A stretch of DNA of 64,000 bases from Armatimonadota bacterium (GCA_023474015.1 JAMCYN010000167.1:11559-75558); one strand, 5' to 3'; positions 7,870 to 18,174 are shown, numbered from the stretch's first letter. Notes: generated from the letters alone by a model not told the origin. Numbers and translations: made by a program.

Positions 7870-8074
7870 GGTTCGCCCTTCTTTTTCCTAAAGTGATATT
7901 TTGTAGCACACGCAAACTTACGTAGTAGTGGATGGTGGCCAGCTCAGCGTGTCGAGCCTGCGCAGTAGTACTGTGTGAACGGCTGTAACTCATATATAAA
8001 TATACAACAATGATGGTTGATTGTCAACTTACTGTTTCAACAATATGCTGTTGCGAGCTTTGCGAATAATCGGT

Positions 8075-8099
8075 GTTTCGGGAAGCTTGTTCCCGAAAC
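8075..8099. repeat. Hairpin repeat GTTTCGGGAA-loop-TTCCCGAAAC
   Basis: Perfect 10-bp arms with loop GCTTG. An identical pair of arms with a different loop (TAAAG) is at 11093-11117, so this is a dispersed element. It lies in the 7870-8664 gap, which holds no gene that I can support. Confidence 0.85.
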
Positions 8100-8252
8100 G
8101 AAATGAAGTTCGCGTCAGAGCATCGGAGCCTCAAGTGAAATTAGCGGCTGCTTCCCTCTGCCATAGTTCTTGCACTTCACGGCTGTATATTCCGCAATCG
8201 CGGCGGGGATTCCTTTGTGTCTCCGCAGTTATGGTCGGGCCTACTTCATACG

Positions 8253-8366
8253 TCATTCCGAGCTTGTCGAGGAATCTGCTTTGAACCGAGCCGTTCATCA
8301 TAATCGGAGCCCAGTGCGAAGCAGATTCTTCGTCGTGCCTCCTCGGAATGACAAGTCTGGGGGCTT
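8253..8366. repeat. Dispersed inverted repeat, second copy
   Basis: GTCATTCCGAGCTTGTCGA... pairs imperfectly with ...CTCGGAATGAC at the far end. It is related to the element at 2536-2638 and lies in the gap upstream of dnaK. Confidence 0.8.
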
Positions 8367-8396
8367 GGCGTGACAAGCGCGGGGTCCTGTTGTCAT

Positions 8397-8455
8397 GAGG
8401 GCTTCGGTTCAAAGCAGATCCCTCGACTGTGCTCGGGATGACGTGTATCAAGTTC
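8397..8455. repeat. Dispersed repeat, half copy
   Basis: GGTTCAAAGCAGATCCCTCGA...CTCGGGATGAC matches the right arm of the two longer copies, without a left arm. Confidence 0.7.
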
Positions 8456-8538
8456 GGGATGACGTAGACTTAGGTTGTTCTATCCGGTCAACAGGCCTAA
8501 AGTTCCGCAATATTCCGCCGAAAATCAGCATGAAAGCA

Positions 8539-8568
8539 CTTGACAGCATTGCACTCAAGTAATATACT
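8539..8568 (+). promoter_or_regulatory. dnaK promoter overlapped by an HspR-type HAIR operator
   Basis: TTGACA (8540-8545), a 17-bp spacer and TATACT (8563-8568) form a near-consensus housekeeping promoter. CTTGACA-N7-ACTCAAG (8539-8559) matches the HAIR consensus CTTGAGT-N7-ACTCAAG in 12 of 14 positions. The operator covers the -35 and most of the spacer, so bound HspR would exclude RNA polymerase. HspR is encoded at the end of the same operon. Confidence 0.85.
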
Positions 8569-8619
8569 AGGAACTAGAAGTCATGATGATACAATGCACT
8601 TGGGCAATAACCTGTTTAG

Positions 8620-10503
<1,884 letters not shown>

Positions 10504-10509
10504 GTTTAG

Positions 10510-10543
10510 GAGTCCGGAAGTCCGAAGGTCCGGATGTCCGAAG
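10510..10543. repeat. Heptad-like array (AGTCCGG type) between dnaK and hsp20
   Basis: AGTCCGG-AAGTCCG-AAGGTCCG-GATGTCCG-AAG, period 7-8, in the dnaK-hsp20 gap. A partial inverse (CACCCGGACATCGGG) follows at 10558-10573. Confidence 0.7.
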
Positions 10544-10602
10544 GGCGCATTTCTCGACACCCGGACATCGGGCATCTATATAGAAAGGAGCGAACAACGA
10601 AG

Positions 10603-11040
10603 ATGATTACCAGATGGGACCCGTTTAGGGACATGAGCGTGTTGCAGGACAGGATCAATCGGATATTCAGCGAACAGGCCGGGCGCGGCGAGATAGAGAC
10701 CGCGTCGGGTCGAGCGTGGGCGCCGGTCGTGGATATTCTCGAAACAGAGAGCGACTTGGTTGTTCGCGCGGAGCTGGCCGGTTTGAGCCGGGAAGAGATA
10801 GACATCGAGGTGACATCCGAGTACCTCACCGTCCGCGGCGAGCGCAAGTTCGACGAGGGTAACAAGGAGAAGTTTATCAGGGTCGAGCGGCCGTACGGGC
10901 CGTTCCAAAGGACGTTCAGCATCGGCGTGCCCGTGCAGCCGGACAAGGTCAGAGCCAGCTATCGCGATGGCCTGCTCGAAGTGACGATTCCGAAGGCTGA
11001 GGAAGTCAAGCCGAAGAAAATCAAAGTTAATGCAGAATGA
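10603..11040 (+). CDS. Small heat-shock protein (Hsp20/alpha-crystallin)
   Basis: ATP-independent holdase of 145 residues. The alpha-crystallin domain covers about 35-140 and shows APVVDILETESDLVVRAELAGLSREEIDIE and the C-terminal GLLEVTIPKAE motif, followed by a short KPKKIKVNAE tail with an I-x-V-like anchor. ATG at 10603 follows AAAGGAG at 12 bases; the longer open frame starts in repeat sequence. The last residues (NAE) and the stop TGA fall within the AATGCAGAATGA repeat, so the repeat has set the present end of the gene. Confidence 0.94.
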   Translation: MITRWDPFRDMSVLQDRINRIFSEQAGRGEIETASGRAWAPVVDILETESDLVVRAELAGLSREEIDIEVTSEYLTVRGERKFDEGNKEKFIRVERPYGPFQRTFSIGVPVQPDKVRASYRDGLLEVTIPKAEEVKPKKIKVNAE

Positions 11041-11159
11041 AGATTGCAGAATGCAGAATGGGGAAGGGACCTGCAGCCGGGGGGTCAGGTTCGTTTCGGG
11101 AATAAAGTTCCCGAAACACCGGGGTCTGTTCATTCTGCATTCTGCATTCATAATTCATC
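11031..11159. repeat. Inverted heptad element (GCAGAAT type) between hsp20 and dnaJ
   Basis: The left arm of GCAGAAT-like 7-mers (11031-11061) and inverted right arm (11129-11159, ATTCTGC units) enclose a core starting AAGGGACCT. Inside the core is the perfect hairpin 11093-11117 with arms identical to those at 8075-8099. Confidence 0.88.
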
Positions 11160-11172
11160 ATTGGTGTGATTC

Positions 11173-12105
11173 GTGGCGACCAATTACAAGGATTACTATA
11201 AGATACTGGGCGTGGGCCGGAATGCGTCGGAGCGGGAGGTAAAGTCCGCGTATAGAAAACTGGCGCGGAAGTACCATCCGGACGTCAACCCGGGGGATAA
11301 GTCCGCTGAGGATAAGTTCAAGGAAGTCAGCGAGGCTTATGAGGTCCTGTCCGACAAGGAGAAGAGGACCAAGTACGACCAGTTCGGCCAGTATTGGGAG
11401 CAGGCGGGCGGGCCAGGGGCGGGCGGACCTGGTGGACCCGGAGGGTTCGACCACTTCACATTCGACTTTGGCGGCGTTGATGGAGGCGAGAGGCCGGATT
11501 TCGGCGGGGCGCAGGGCTTCGACTTGTTCGAGATGCTCTTCGGGCAGTCCCGGCGAGAGCAGCAGGCGGGTCGGACGCGCACTCGGAGGGCGCCGCCGCA
11601 CAGGGGCTCTAACATCGAGACCGAGATGCAGGTCTCTCTCGAAGATATTTTTCACGGTGCCAAGAAGGCCTTCACAATCGACGGCAGGCGCATCGAGGTG
11701 ACGATTCCGAAGGGGATACCTGACGGTCAGAAGATCAGGCTCGCGAACCAGGGGCAGGAGGGTCCGGCGGGCAAGGGTGACTTGCTGATCAGAGTCAAGA
11801 CCAGACCCCATCCGGCGTTCGAGCGGGCCGGCGATGATCTGAGGACGGAGGTTCCGGTGGATTATATCACGGCGGCGCTCGGCGGAGAGATCAGCGTTCC
11901 GACGCTTTCGGGCCGGGTGACGATGAAGGTGCCTCCGGGGACTTCGGGCGGCAGGGTGTTCAGGCTGCCGGGCCAGGGGATGCCCAAGCTTAATAGTCTT
12001 GAACGAGGCAATCTTTATGCGAAAGTGAACGTTGGGATACCCTCGGATATGCCGGATAAGGAGCGGGAACTGCTTGAGGAAGTGAGGAAGCAGTTTAGAG
12101 GTTAG
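11173..12105 (+). CDS. dnaJ: DnaJ-class co-chaperone without zinc finger (CbpA-like)
   Basis: Hsp40 partner of DnaK, 310 residues. An N-terminal J domain (5-70, with HPDVNPGD containing the HPD triad), a Gly-rich linker ([13 protein letters not shown]) and two C-terminal beta domains ([11 protein letters not shown]..., [14 protein letters not shown]) are clear. The CxxCxGxG zinc-finger repeats of classical DnaJ are absent, so this is a type II protein. The start is GTG at 11173. The last two codons and the TAG stop (RG*) coincide with the first heptads of a TTAGAGG array, again placing the gene end in a repeat. Confidence 0.95.
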   Translation: MATNYKDYYKILGVGRNASEREVKSAYRKLARKYHPDVNPGDKSAEDKFKEVSEAYEVLSDKEKRTKYDQFGQYWEQAGGPGAGGPGGPGGFDHFTFDFGGVDGGERPDFGGAQGFDLFEMLFGQSRREQQAGRTRTRRAPPHRGSNIETEMQVSLEDIFHGAKKAFTIDGRRIEVTIPKGIPDGQKIRLANQGQEGPAGKGDLLIRVKTRPHPAFERAGDDLRTEVPVDYITAALGGEISVPTLSGRVTMKVPPGTSGGRVFRLPGQGMPKLNSLERGNLYAKVNVGIPSDMPDKERELLEEVRKQFRG

Positions 12106-12116
12106 AGGTTAGAAGG
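12095..12116. repeat. Heptad array (TTAGAGG type) at the dnaJ end
   Basis: TTAGAGG-TTAGAGG-TTAGAAGG overlaps the dnaJ stop codon. It has the same unit as 4483-4510. Confidence 0.8.
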
Positions 12117-12175
12117 GAGGGGCCGGGTGGCCTTTACTCGGCGGGCCGGAGAGCCGCCGAGATCGTGACCGTGCT

Positions 12176-12222
12176 GGACTGCCGGACTCTCGGACCTCGG
12201 ACCTCCGACTTCTGACTTCGAT
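12176..12222. repeat. Heptad array (CGGACCT type) before hspR
   Basis: Units such as CTCGGAC-CTCGGAC-CTCCGAC-TTCTGAC, period 7. It is close in sequence to the array upstream of ahcY (15905-15937). It ends about 10 bp before the hspR ribosome-binding site. Confidence 0.8.
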
Positions 12223-12242
12223 TCGAAAGCGAGGCGTTGATT

Positions 12243-12575
12243 ATGCCACGTATGGATAGAAACGAACCGCTATACTTAATAGGTGTTGCGGCCAGGCTGT
12301 GCGAGGTGCACCCGCAGACGCTGCGCATGTATGAGCGTCTGGGCTTGGTGAGGCCCGCGCGCATTGGTAGAAAGAACCGAATGTATTCCGATTCGGACAT
12401 CGAGCGGCTGCGGCAGATACAGCGCCTGACCCAGGATATGGGTGTTAACCTGGCTGGAGTCGAAGTAATTCTTGACCTACTGGACAAGATGCAGAGGATG
12501 CAGGAACAGATGGACACAGAAATTGAGCGAATTCACCAAATCATGGAGGAACAATTGCGGCACTCGCGGAAGTAA
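12243..12575 (+). CDS. hspR: HspR, MerR-family heat-shock repressor
   Basis: MerR-type regulator of about 110 residues. The winged helix shows GVAARLCEVHPQTLRMYERLGLV and R-x-Y-SDSDIERLRQIQ, followed by a coiled-coil tail rich in M, Q and E. This matches HspR, which in Actinobacteria and relatives represses dnaK operons by binding HAIR with DnaK as co-repressor. ATG at 12243 follows GAGGCG; an upstream in-frame TTG at 12237 is less well placed. As the last gene behind its own target promoter it would form an autoregulatory loop. Confidence 0.9.
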   Translation: MPRMDRNEPLYLIGVAARLCEVHPQTLRMYERLGLVRPARIGRKNRMYSDSDIERLRQIQRLTQDMGVNLAGVEVILDLLDKMQRMQEQMDTEIERIHQIMEEQLRHSRK

Positions 12576-12771
12576 ACTGCATAAGTGCGATTGTATGCCA
12601 GGTCGATTTGTTTAAAACAAAGCGAACTAGCGCTATGATCCGCTTTGTGCACGTAAATCCGTGTGAGAGTCTGTTCGTGTAAGTTGTGAGCGGTCCTGTC
12701 GCCGGAACGTCCCGTAGGACTTGGGGAGTATGCTCTGATTTACGCGCACCTGGCAGAAGGAGGGTGAAGGG

Positions 12772-12978
12772 TTGCTATCTGGTATCGTAAAGTGGTTCAA
12801 CGATGCTAAGGGGTATGGCTTCATCGCCACCGACGAGGGCAAGGACATCTTCGTACACTACACCGCCATCAATATGGATGGCAGGAAGACGTTGTATGAA
12901 GGCCAGCAGGTGGAGTTTGAAATAGCCGATGGTCCCAAGGGACCGCAGGCAGCCAATGTCTCGTCAGCGTCAGCCTAA
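12772..12978 (+). CDS. Cold-shock-domain protein (CspA family)
   Basis: 68-residue single-strand nucleic-acid-binding protein. RNP1 (KGYGFIAT) and RNP2 (DIFVHYTAI) are intact. The start codon is TTG at 12772, behind a strong AAGGAGGG. The 196-bp gap upstream of it is consistent with a long leader of the kind csp mRNAs use for temperature control, but no promoter there was convincing. A GC-rich hairpin follows the gene, so it is probably transcribed alone. Confidence 0.95.
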   Translation: MLSGIVKWFNDAKGYGFIATDEGKDIFVHYTAINMDGRKTLYEGQQVEFEIADGPKGPQAANVSSASA

Positions 12979-13009
12979 ATCCTAAACACAATTGAATAAC
13001 TACACGAAA

Positions 13010-13033
13010 GCCCCGAGCGCCGGCGCTCGGGGC
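13010..13033 (+). terminator. Hairpin terminator of the cold-shock gene
   Basis: GCCCCGAGCGCC directly followed by its complement GGCGCTCGGGGC makes a perfect 12-bp palindrome, followed by ATTATTGT. It is 31 bp after the stop codon. Confidence 0.75.
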
Positions 13034-13045
13034 ATTATTGTAGAC

Positions 13046-13140
13046 AATTATGAGTTGTGAATTATGAATTATGAATGAAGGCACCACCGCTCGGTCACTT
13101 CCCCTAATTCATAATTCAAAATTCATAATTTATAATTCCC
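13046..13140. repeat. Inverted heptad element (TTATGAA type)
   Basis: The left arm TTATGAG-TTGTGAA-TTATGAA-TTATGAA and right arm of TTCATAA-type units enclose a core AAGGCACCACC...CACTTCCCC. It lies between the cold-shock terminator and the comF stop codon. Confidence 0.85.
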
Positions 13141-13851
13141 CTAAATGCTTCTCGCCAGCGTATACGCATACACGGCCTTTGCTCCGACTTGCATCAGGAC
13201 CGTGGCGGCTTCGTGCAGAGTGCTGCCGGTGGTGAAGACGTCGTCTATGAGCAGGATGCGCTTGCCTGATATCTTATCGGCGTTTCTTGCGACAAAGGCC
13301 CCTTCGAGGTTGATTCCGCGCTCGTCCCTGGCGAGGTCCACCTGGTGAGCGGTCTTCTTCGTCTTGAGGAGCACGTCCGTCGCTATGGGAAGCCTCACGC
13401 GTTTGCAGAACCGCGCGGCGAGTTCTTTCGCCTGATTGAAGCCACGCTCGGGCATGCGTGAAGGGTGGATTGGGATCGGGATAATCAGATCGACCTTGCC
13501 GGGAAGCGTCGTATCGGGGAAGCAACGGACCATCAGCTCGGCGAGTGGGTCGGCGAGCGCGAGTCGGGAGTCGTATTTGAGGCGGTGGATGGCGTCGCGC
13601 AAAACGCCCTCGAAGATAGCGGCGCTTCGGGCATACTCGAAGGCGAACACTCGCTCGCGGCAGTCACGGCATTCATACTCCTCAGTTGGTGCGCCGCACT
13701 TGTGGCAGCACGCGCGGCCGACCAGATCGATCTTTTCGATGCACTCGGCGCACAGCGCCTCCTCGCCCGGCTTCTCGCAAACGAGGCAGAAGGGCGGGTA
13801 GATGAGGTCGAGGAGGCCGGTATAGATGTCTCGGGCGAGTTTGAGTAGCAT
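13141..13851 (-). CDS. comF: ComF-family phosphoribosyltransferase-like protein
   Basis: 236-residue member of the ComF/GntX family, linked to DNA uptake in competent bacteria. The N-terminal zinc-ribbon cysteines (CLVCEKPGEEALCAEC, CCHKCG, CRDC) precede a type I PRTase fold with ERGFNQ and the PRPP loop LLIDDVFTTGSTL. ATG at 13851 gives the family N-terminus LLKLARDIYTGLLDLIYPPFC; the open frame upstream is purely heptad repeat. No clear ribosome-binding site precedes the ATG because the repeat abuts it, which may weaken translation. Last gene after wecG and the PfkB kinase. Confidence 0.9.
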   Translation of the reverse strand: MLLKLARDIYTGLLDLIYPPFCLVCEKPGEEALCAECIEKIDLVGRACCHKCGAPTEEYECRDCRERVFAFEYARSAAIFEGVLRDAIHRLKYDSRLALADPLAELMVRCFPDTTLPGKVDLIIPIPIHPSRMPERGFNQAKELAARFCKRVRLPIATDVLLKTKKTAHQVDLARDERGINLEGAFVARNADKISGKRILLIDDVFTTGSTLHEAATVLMQVGAKAVYAYTLARSI

Positions 13852-13854
13852 GGC

Positions 13855-13940
13855 AATGCAGAATGATGAATGCAGAATGAAGAATGAAGGGACCTCCCAA
13901 TCATAGGTCATTCTGCATTCTGCAATCTGCATTCTTCATT
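13855..13940. repeat. Inverted heptad element between the kinase gene and comF
   Basis: GCAGAAT-GATGAAT-GCAGAAT-GAAGAAT left arm, core AAGGGACCTCCCAATCATAGGT, and a right arm of ATTCTGC-type units. It abuts the comF start codon. Confidence 0.88.
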
Positions 13941-13947
13941 TACCTTC

Positions 13948-14880
13948 TCAGATTGTCTCGAAGAAAACTATCTTCTTGAACTCTTCGTAGCGGTCGGCGA
14001 TATCTCCAGCCGTCAGGCGCTTGAACCGATTGAGGCTGAAGTCCTGTACGTTGTATGACGCGAGCGTGCTGCCATAGACGACGGCCTTGCGGATGTTGGC
14101 TTCGGTGAGGTCGCCGTTGCTGGCCATATAACCCATGAACCCGCCCGCGAAGCTGTCACCCGCCCCGGTGGGGTCCGCGACTTCTTCGAGTGGATACGAT
14201 GCCGCGGCGAAGCACATGCTTTCACTGCAATACATCACCGCGCCATGCTCGCCCTTCTTCACGACCACATACTTCGGGCCGAGCTCGTGGATCGCGCCCG
14301 CGGCCTTGGTAAGGTTGACGGTTTCCATGAGCTGGCGCGCCTCGGCGTCGTTGATGAAGACGATATCGACGCGCTTTAACACCTCCAGCAGGGCGTCCTT
14401 CTTGGTATTGATCCAGAAGTTCATGGTGTCGCACGCGGTGAGCTTCGGCGATTTCACCTGATCGAGGACCTTGAGCTGCAACTCGGGGTCGATGTTAGCG
14501 AGGAAGACGAACTTGGAGTCCCGATAGTCCTCCGGCAGCACCGGCGCGAAGCTCTGGAAGACGTTGAGCTCGGTGGCGATAGTATTGGCCTGGTTCATGT
14601 CGCCCTCGTAGGAACCTTTCCAGTGGAACGTCTTGCCGCCGGGCACGACCTGGATGCCGCGCGTGTCGATGTTGAGCGAGTTGAGGTAGTCCAAATGCTC
14701 CTTCGGGAAATCGTCGCCGACCACCCCGACTATCCGCACCGGGCTGAAGAAGCTCGCGGCCACCGAAGAATACACCGCCGCTCCGCCGAGCGCCCGCTCG
14801 ACCTTGCCGGTCGGCGTCTCGACCGAATCGAGCGCCACGCTGCCGACTATGAGAACGCTGTTTTCGATATTGCTAGTCAT
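13948..14880 (-). CDS. PfkB-family carbohydrate/nucleoside kinase
   Basis: Ribokinase-fold sugar or nucleoside kinase, 310 residues. It shows an N-terminal GSVALDSVETPTGK, GGAAVYSSVAAS, GVVGDDFP and the PfkB signature DPTGAGDSFAGGFMG with the catalytic Asp. The substrate cannot be deduced. ATG at 14880 is used because upstream residues are repeat-encoded. Both junctions, with the glycosyltransferase gene upstream and comF downstream, are filled by inverted heptad elements. Confidence 0.92.
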   Translation of the reverse strand: MTSNIENSVLIVGSVALDSVETPTGKVERALGGAAVYSSVAASFFSPVRIVGVVGDDFPKEHLDYLNSLNIDTRGIQVVPGGKTFHWKGSYEGDMNQANTIATELNVFQSFAPVLPEDYRDSKFVFLANIDPELQLKVLDQVKSPKLTACDTMNFWINTKKDALLEVLKRVDIVFINDAEARQLMETVNLTKAAGAIHELGPKYVVVKKGEHGAVMYCSESMCFAAASYPLEEVADPTGAGDSFAGGFMGYMASNGDLTEANIRKAVVYGSTLASYNVQDFSLNRFKRLTAGDIADRYEEFKKIVFFETI

Positions 14881-14904
14881 ATTTGCTCGAATGATCCTTT
14901 CGTG

Positions 14905-14990
14905 AATGCAGAATGATGAATGCAGAATGCAGAATGAAGGGACCCCACGCCCTAGGTCATTCTGCACTCTTCATTCTTCGTTCTGCATTC
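14905..14990. repeat. Inverted heptad element between wecG-like and kinase genes
   Basis: GCAGAAT-GATGAAT-GCAGAAT-GCAGAAT left arm, core AAGGGACCCCACGCCCTAGGT, and right arm of ATTCTGC/ATTCTTC units. The right arm runs into the end of the glycosyltransferase gene and encodes its last residues. Confidence 0.88.
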
Positions 14991-15780
14991 GAGCTTGTTG
15001 TCTTTCTTTCATCACCATCCACATAAACCTCGGCAGCACCGCCACCTTGCGAATCTTGCTTGGGTCGTTGGCGAGGCGGTAGGCCCATTCGAGGCCGTGC
15101 TTCTGGAACCAGACCGGCGCGCGCTTGACCTTACCCGCGAAGACATCCATCGAGCCGCCGACACCCATCGCCACGCTCACTCCGAGTTCATTTCGATACT
15201 TCACAATCCATTTCTCCTGCCTGGGAATGCCCATCCCCGCCAGCAGGATTGTAGCGCCGGAGTCGCGGACCATCTTGACAATTATCGCGTCCTCATCCGG
15301 CCTGAAATAGCCGTGATGCGTGCCCGCGACGTGCATGCCGGGGTAATCTTTCTTGAGATTCTCGGCGGCCTGCTCGGCGATCCCCGGCTCGGAGCCGAGG
15401 AAAAAGATCGAAAAGCCCTCCTCGGCGGACAGGCGGCACAGCTCCTGGCAGATATCACACCCGCTCACGCGCTCAATCAATGGCGTACCCAGCATGCTCG
15501 CCCCTTTTAGTATACCAGAGCCGTCGGGTGTGATCAGGTCGGCGTTGTTGAGGATGTTTCGGAACTCCTCGTCTTCCCGCGCGCGCACGACCATCGACGC
15601 ATCGGCGGTCACGATCATGTGCGGCTCGCCGGACTTGATAAAGCCTCGGATGGCATCGAGCGTCGCGGCCATATCGACTCTATTGATCTTGACGCCAAGA
15701 AGGCTGATGCTCGGAATGCCGTCAGCCTGGGGGCCGTTTTCAGTTGTGGGAGGTGGTGTTTCTACCATCCGTTGTGTCAT
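14971..15780 (-). CDS. WecG/TagA/CpsF family glycosyltransferase
   Basis: GT26-family enzyme that adds a sugar, typically N-acetylmannosamine-type, to a lipid-linked precursor on the inner face of the membrane. Family marks are TADASMVVRARED, ITPDGSGI, FFLGSEPGIAEQAAENL, LLAGMGIPRQEKW and MGVGGSMDVFAGKVKRAP. The start is uncertain: ATG at 15804, 15780 or 15768 all lie downstream of the promoter and none has a clear ribosome-binding site. The C-terminal tail ARMQNEE is encoded by the adjoining heptad element. It probably serves exopolysaccharide or surface glycan synthesis. Confidence 0.88.
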   Translation of the reverse strand: MTQRMVETPPPTTENGPQADGIPSISLLGVKINRVDMAATLDAIRGFIKSGEPHMIVTADASMVVRAREDEEFRNILNNADLITPDGSGILKGASMLGTPLIERVSGCDICQELCRLSAEEGFSIFFLGSEPGIAEQAAENLKKDYPGMHVAGTHHGYFRPDEDAIIVKMVRDSGATILLAGMGIPRQEKWIVKYRNELGVSVAMGVGGSMDVFAGKVKRAPVWFQKHGLEWAYRLANDPSKIRKVAVLPRFMWMVMKERQQARMQNEE

Positions 15781-15823
15781 CGCCCAGTAAATCCCGAAAG
15801 TCATGCTCGAACGTGCCGTCATC

Positions 15824-15852
15824 ATTAAACCGCGAATAGGACCTGCTGTCAA
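15824..15852 (-). promoter_or_regulatory. Promoter of the wecG-kinase-comF unit
   Basis: Minus-strand TTGACA (15852-15847), 17-bp spacer, TTTAAT (15829-15824). The predicted transcript starts near 15817, which rules out the more upstream start codons of the open frame. Confidence 0.7.
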
Positions 15853-15904
15853 GGAGGGATGAAGTGTGGTAAGATGTAGGAGAATTGGCCGGGGTGGGAG
15901 TCGT

Positions 15905-15937
15905 TCGGACCTCAGACCTCGGACCTCGGACTTCGAT
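15905..15937. repeat. Heptad array (CGGACCT type) before ahcY
   Basis: CGGACCT-CAGACCT-CGGACCT-CGGACTT with a strict 7-bp period, ending 6 bp before the ahcY ribosome-binding site. Confidence 0.85.
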
Positions 15938-15955
15938 TTTCTAGGAGAACTTATT

Positions 15956-17365
15956 ATGATAGCAACCGCACCCAATTACTTCGTTAAAGACATCAGCCTT
16001 GCCGATTTTGGCCGCAAGGAGATCGGAATGGCAGAAAAAGAGATGCCCGGCCTGATGGCCACGAGAGAGAAATACGGCCCCCGGAAGCCGCTGGCTGGGG
16101 CGCGGGTTATGGGCTCGCTGCATATGACTATTCAGACCGCCGTCCTGATCGAAACGCTGGCCGAACTGGGCGCGGACGTGCGCTGGGCAAGCTGTAACAT
16201 ATTTTCCACGCAGGACCACGCCGCCGCCGCGATAGCCGCCTCGGGGGTTCCAGTTTTCGCGTTCAAGGGTGAGACTCTGGAGGAGTATTGGGATTTCACC
16301 AAGAGCGCTATGACCTGGCCGGACGGAAGCGGCCCGACCTTGATCGTGGACGACGGCGGCGACGCCACGCTGCTGGTCCATCGCGGCTACTTCGCCGAGA
16401 ACGACGCCTCGATAATCGACGAGCCGACCGATAACAAGGAACTGGCTATCGTGAACAGCGTCATTAGGAAATCCCTCGCCGAAAGCCCGAATTTCTTCCA
16501 CAAGATCGTCGAGAACATTCGCGGCGTCTCCGAGGAAACCACCACCGGCGTGCACAGGCTCTATCAGATGCTTGAAAAGGGCGAGCTGCTGTTCCCGGCG
16601 ATCAACGTCAATGACTCCGTGACCAAGAGCAAGTTCGACAATATCTACGGCTGCCGGGAGTCGCTGGTAGACGGCATCAAGCGCGCGACCGACGTTATGA
16701 TCGCCGGCAAGATCGCCCTGATCTGCGGCTATGGGGATGTGGGAAAGGGTTCCGCCGAGTCCCTGGCCGGTCAGAAGGCGCGCATCTGGGTAACCGAGGT
16801 CGACCCCATCTGCGCCCTTCAGGCTTGCATGGCGGGCTACACGGTGACGACCGTCGAGGACGCGCTTCCCTATGCGGACATATACGTGACCGCCACCGGC
16901 AACTGCGATGTCATCACGGCGGAGCACATGTCGCGTATGAAAGACCAGGCCATTGTCTGCAACATCGGCCACTTCGACAACGAGATCCAGGTGGAACAGC
17001 TCACGCAATGGCCGGGGATCAAGCACATCAACATCAAGCCCCAGGTCGATGCGTATACGTTCCCTGACGGCCACACCATCTACCTGCTGGCGGAAGGTCG
17101 CCTGATCAACCTCGGCTGCGCGACGGGCCACCCGAGCTTTGTTATGTCCAACAGCTTCACCAACCAGACTCTTGCCCAGATCGATTTGTGGACAAACGAG
17201 CACGAAATCGGCGTCTACCTGCTGGACAAGAAGCTGGACGAAGAAGTGGCCCGGCTCCACCTCGGCAAGCTCGGCGCGAAGCTGACGCAGTTGAGCCAGA
17301 AGCAGGCTGATTACATAGGCGTGTCGAAGGATGGGCCTTTTAAGGCGGAGCATTATCGGTATTAG
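15956..17365 (+). CDS. ahcY: Adenosylhomocysteinase
   Basis: NAD-dependent hydrolase splitting S-adenosylhomocysteine into adenosine and homocysteine, part of methyl-group recycling. The 469 residues include [35 protein letters not shown], the NAD loop [13 protein letters not shown] and the C-terminal KxxHYRY (KAEHYRY). The ~40-residue insert ([15 protein letters not shown]...) typical of many bacterial and eukaryotic enzymes is present. ATG at 15956 follows AGGAGAA. It stands alone or with the short DUF433 gene 15 bp downstream. Confidence 0.98.
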   Translation: MIATAPNYFVKDISLADFGRKEIGMAEKEMPGLMATREKYGPRKPLAGARVMGSLHMTIQTAVLIETLAELGADVRWASCNIFSTQDHAAAAIAASGVPVFAFKGETLEEYWDFTKSAMTWPDGSGPTLIVDDGGDATLLVHRGYFAENDASIIDEPTDNKELAIVNSVIRKSLAESPNFFHKIVENIRGVSEETTTGVHRLYQMLEKGELLFPAINVNDSVTKSKFDNIYGCRESLVDGIKRATDVMIAGKIALICGYGDVGKGSAESLAGQKARIWVTEVDPICALQACMAGYTVTTVEDALPYADIYVTATGNCDVITAEHMSRMKDQAIVCNIGHFDNEIQVEQLTQWPGIKHINIKPQVDAYTFPDGHTIYLLAEGRLINLGCATGHPSFVMSNSFTNQTLAQIDLWTNEHEIGVYLLDKKLDEEVARLHLGKLGAKLTQLSQKQADYIGVSKDGPFKAEHYRY

Positions 17366-17380
17366 AACGGGGTGATAGTG

Positions 17381-17629
17381 ATGAATGACGAGCAGTTGCT
17401 TGAGCGAATAGCCATTGATCCTAAAGTGATGCTTGGCAAGCCTGTTATCAAAGGGACCCGCCTGACGGTTGAGTACATCATAGACCGCTTGGCTCACGAA
17501 GCGTCCATGGATGATTTGATTCGGGAGTATGAAGGGCTGGCGGCAGACGATATCCTGGCTTGCCTGCTGTTTGCGCGAAAGTCCTTATCCGAAACGGACT
17601 ACCTGCCGCTCTTGGCAGAGGCGTCGTAA
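17381..17629 (+). CDS. DUF433-family antitoxin
   Basis: 82-residue helix-turn-helix-like protein with the DUF433 signature IAIDPKVMLGKPVIKGTRLTVEYIID and a second half EYEGLAADDILACL. DUF433 proteins are the usual antitoxin partners of DUF5615 PIN-like toxins. ATG at 17381 follows GGGGTGAT, with GTG 17372 as an alternative. Its stop overlaps the toxin start as TAATG. It should bind the toxin and its own promoter. Confidence 0.88.
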   Translation: MNDEQLLERIAIDPKVMLGKPVIKGTRLTVEYIIDRLAHEASMDDLIREYEGLAADDILACLLFARKSLSETDYLPLLAEAS

Positions 17630-17988
17630 TGCGGTTCATAGTAGATGAGTGCGTAGGGCCTGTGGTTGCGCGCCAACTGCGGGAGCTGGGCCACGACGTT
17701 TTCTCCGTCTATGAACAGGCCCGGGGGATTAGCGACGATGAAGTGATCGACCGGGCACGCACCGAAGACAGGATACTTGTTACAAACGACAAAGACTTCG
17801 GAGAAAAAGTCTACCGAGACGGCAAGCTCCATAGCGGTATTGTCTTGCTCCGACTGCGCGACCAAAGCGTAGTTGCAAAAATAGCGGCGGTTACGGGGCT
17901 CCTTGAGTTCCATTCACATAGAATCGAAGGGGCTTTTGTCGTAATTACCGATAAGCAAGTACGCTTTGCGAGACTGCCAAAAGTATGA
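17629..17988 (+). CDS. DUF5615 PIN-like toxin
   Basis: 119-residue PIN-like nuclease candidate. MRFIVDECVGPVVARQLRELGHD carries the first acidic pair, ILVTNDKDFGEKV the second acidic motif and GIVLLRLRD the next strand, all typical of DUF5615. Members are thought to cleave RNA and are paired with DUF433 antitoxins, exactly as here with a TAATG overlap. The 17989-18174 stretch downstream has no gene I can support. Confidence 0.88.
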   Translation: MRFIVDECVGPVVARQLRELGHDVFSVYEQARGISDDEVIDRARTEDRILVTNDKDFGEKVYRDGKLHSGIVLLRLRDQSVVAKIAAVTGLLEFHSHRIEGAFVVITDKQVRFARLPKV

Positions 17989-18174
17989 ACTCTAGTTCGA
18001 TCTCGTTCGGAGTGGAATTGGACATGGATGTCCAGAAAATCCTGACCGGGTCATGGATGACCCGGTCGAACGGCATCCAAGGCGGAACAGTACAGGTATT
18101 AGTGAGTTTGAAAGATGGAGCGTGGAGAGCGGAGATCCCGGGTAGGAATCTTTGCTTTCCAGTTGTTTCTCAGC

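Noticed and set aside
13046..13140. CRISPR array
   Set aside because: The units are 7 bp, contiguous and inverted about a core, without regular unique spacers.
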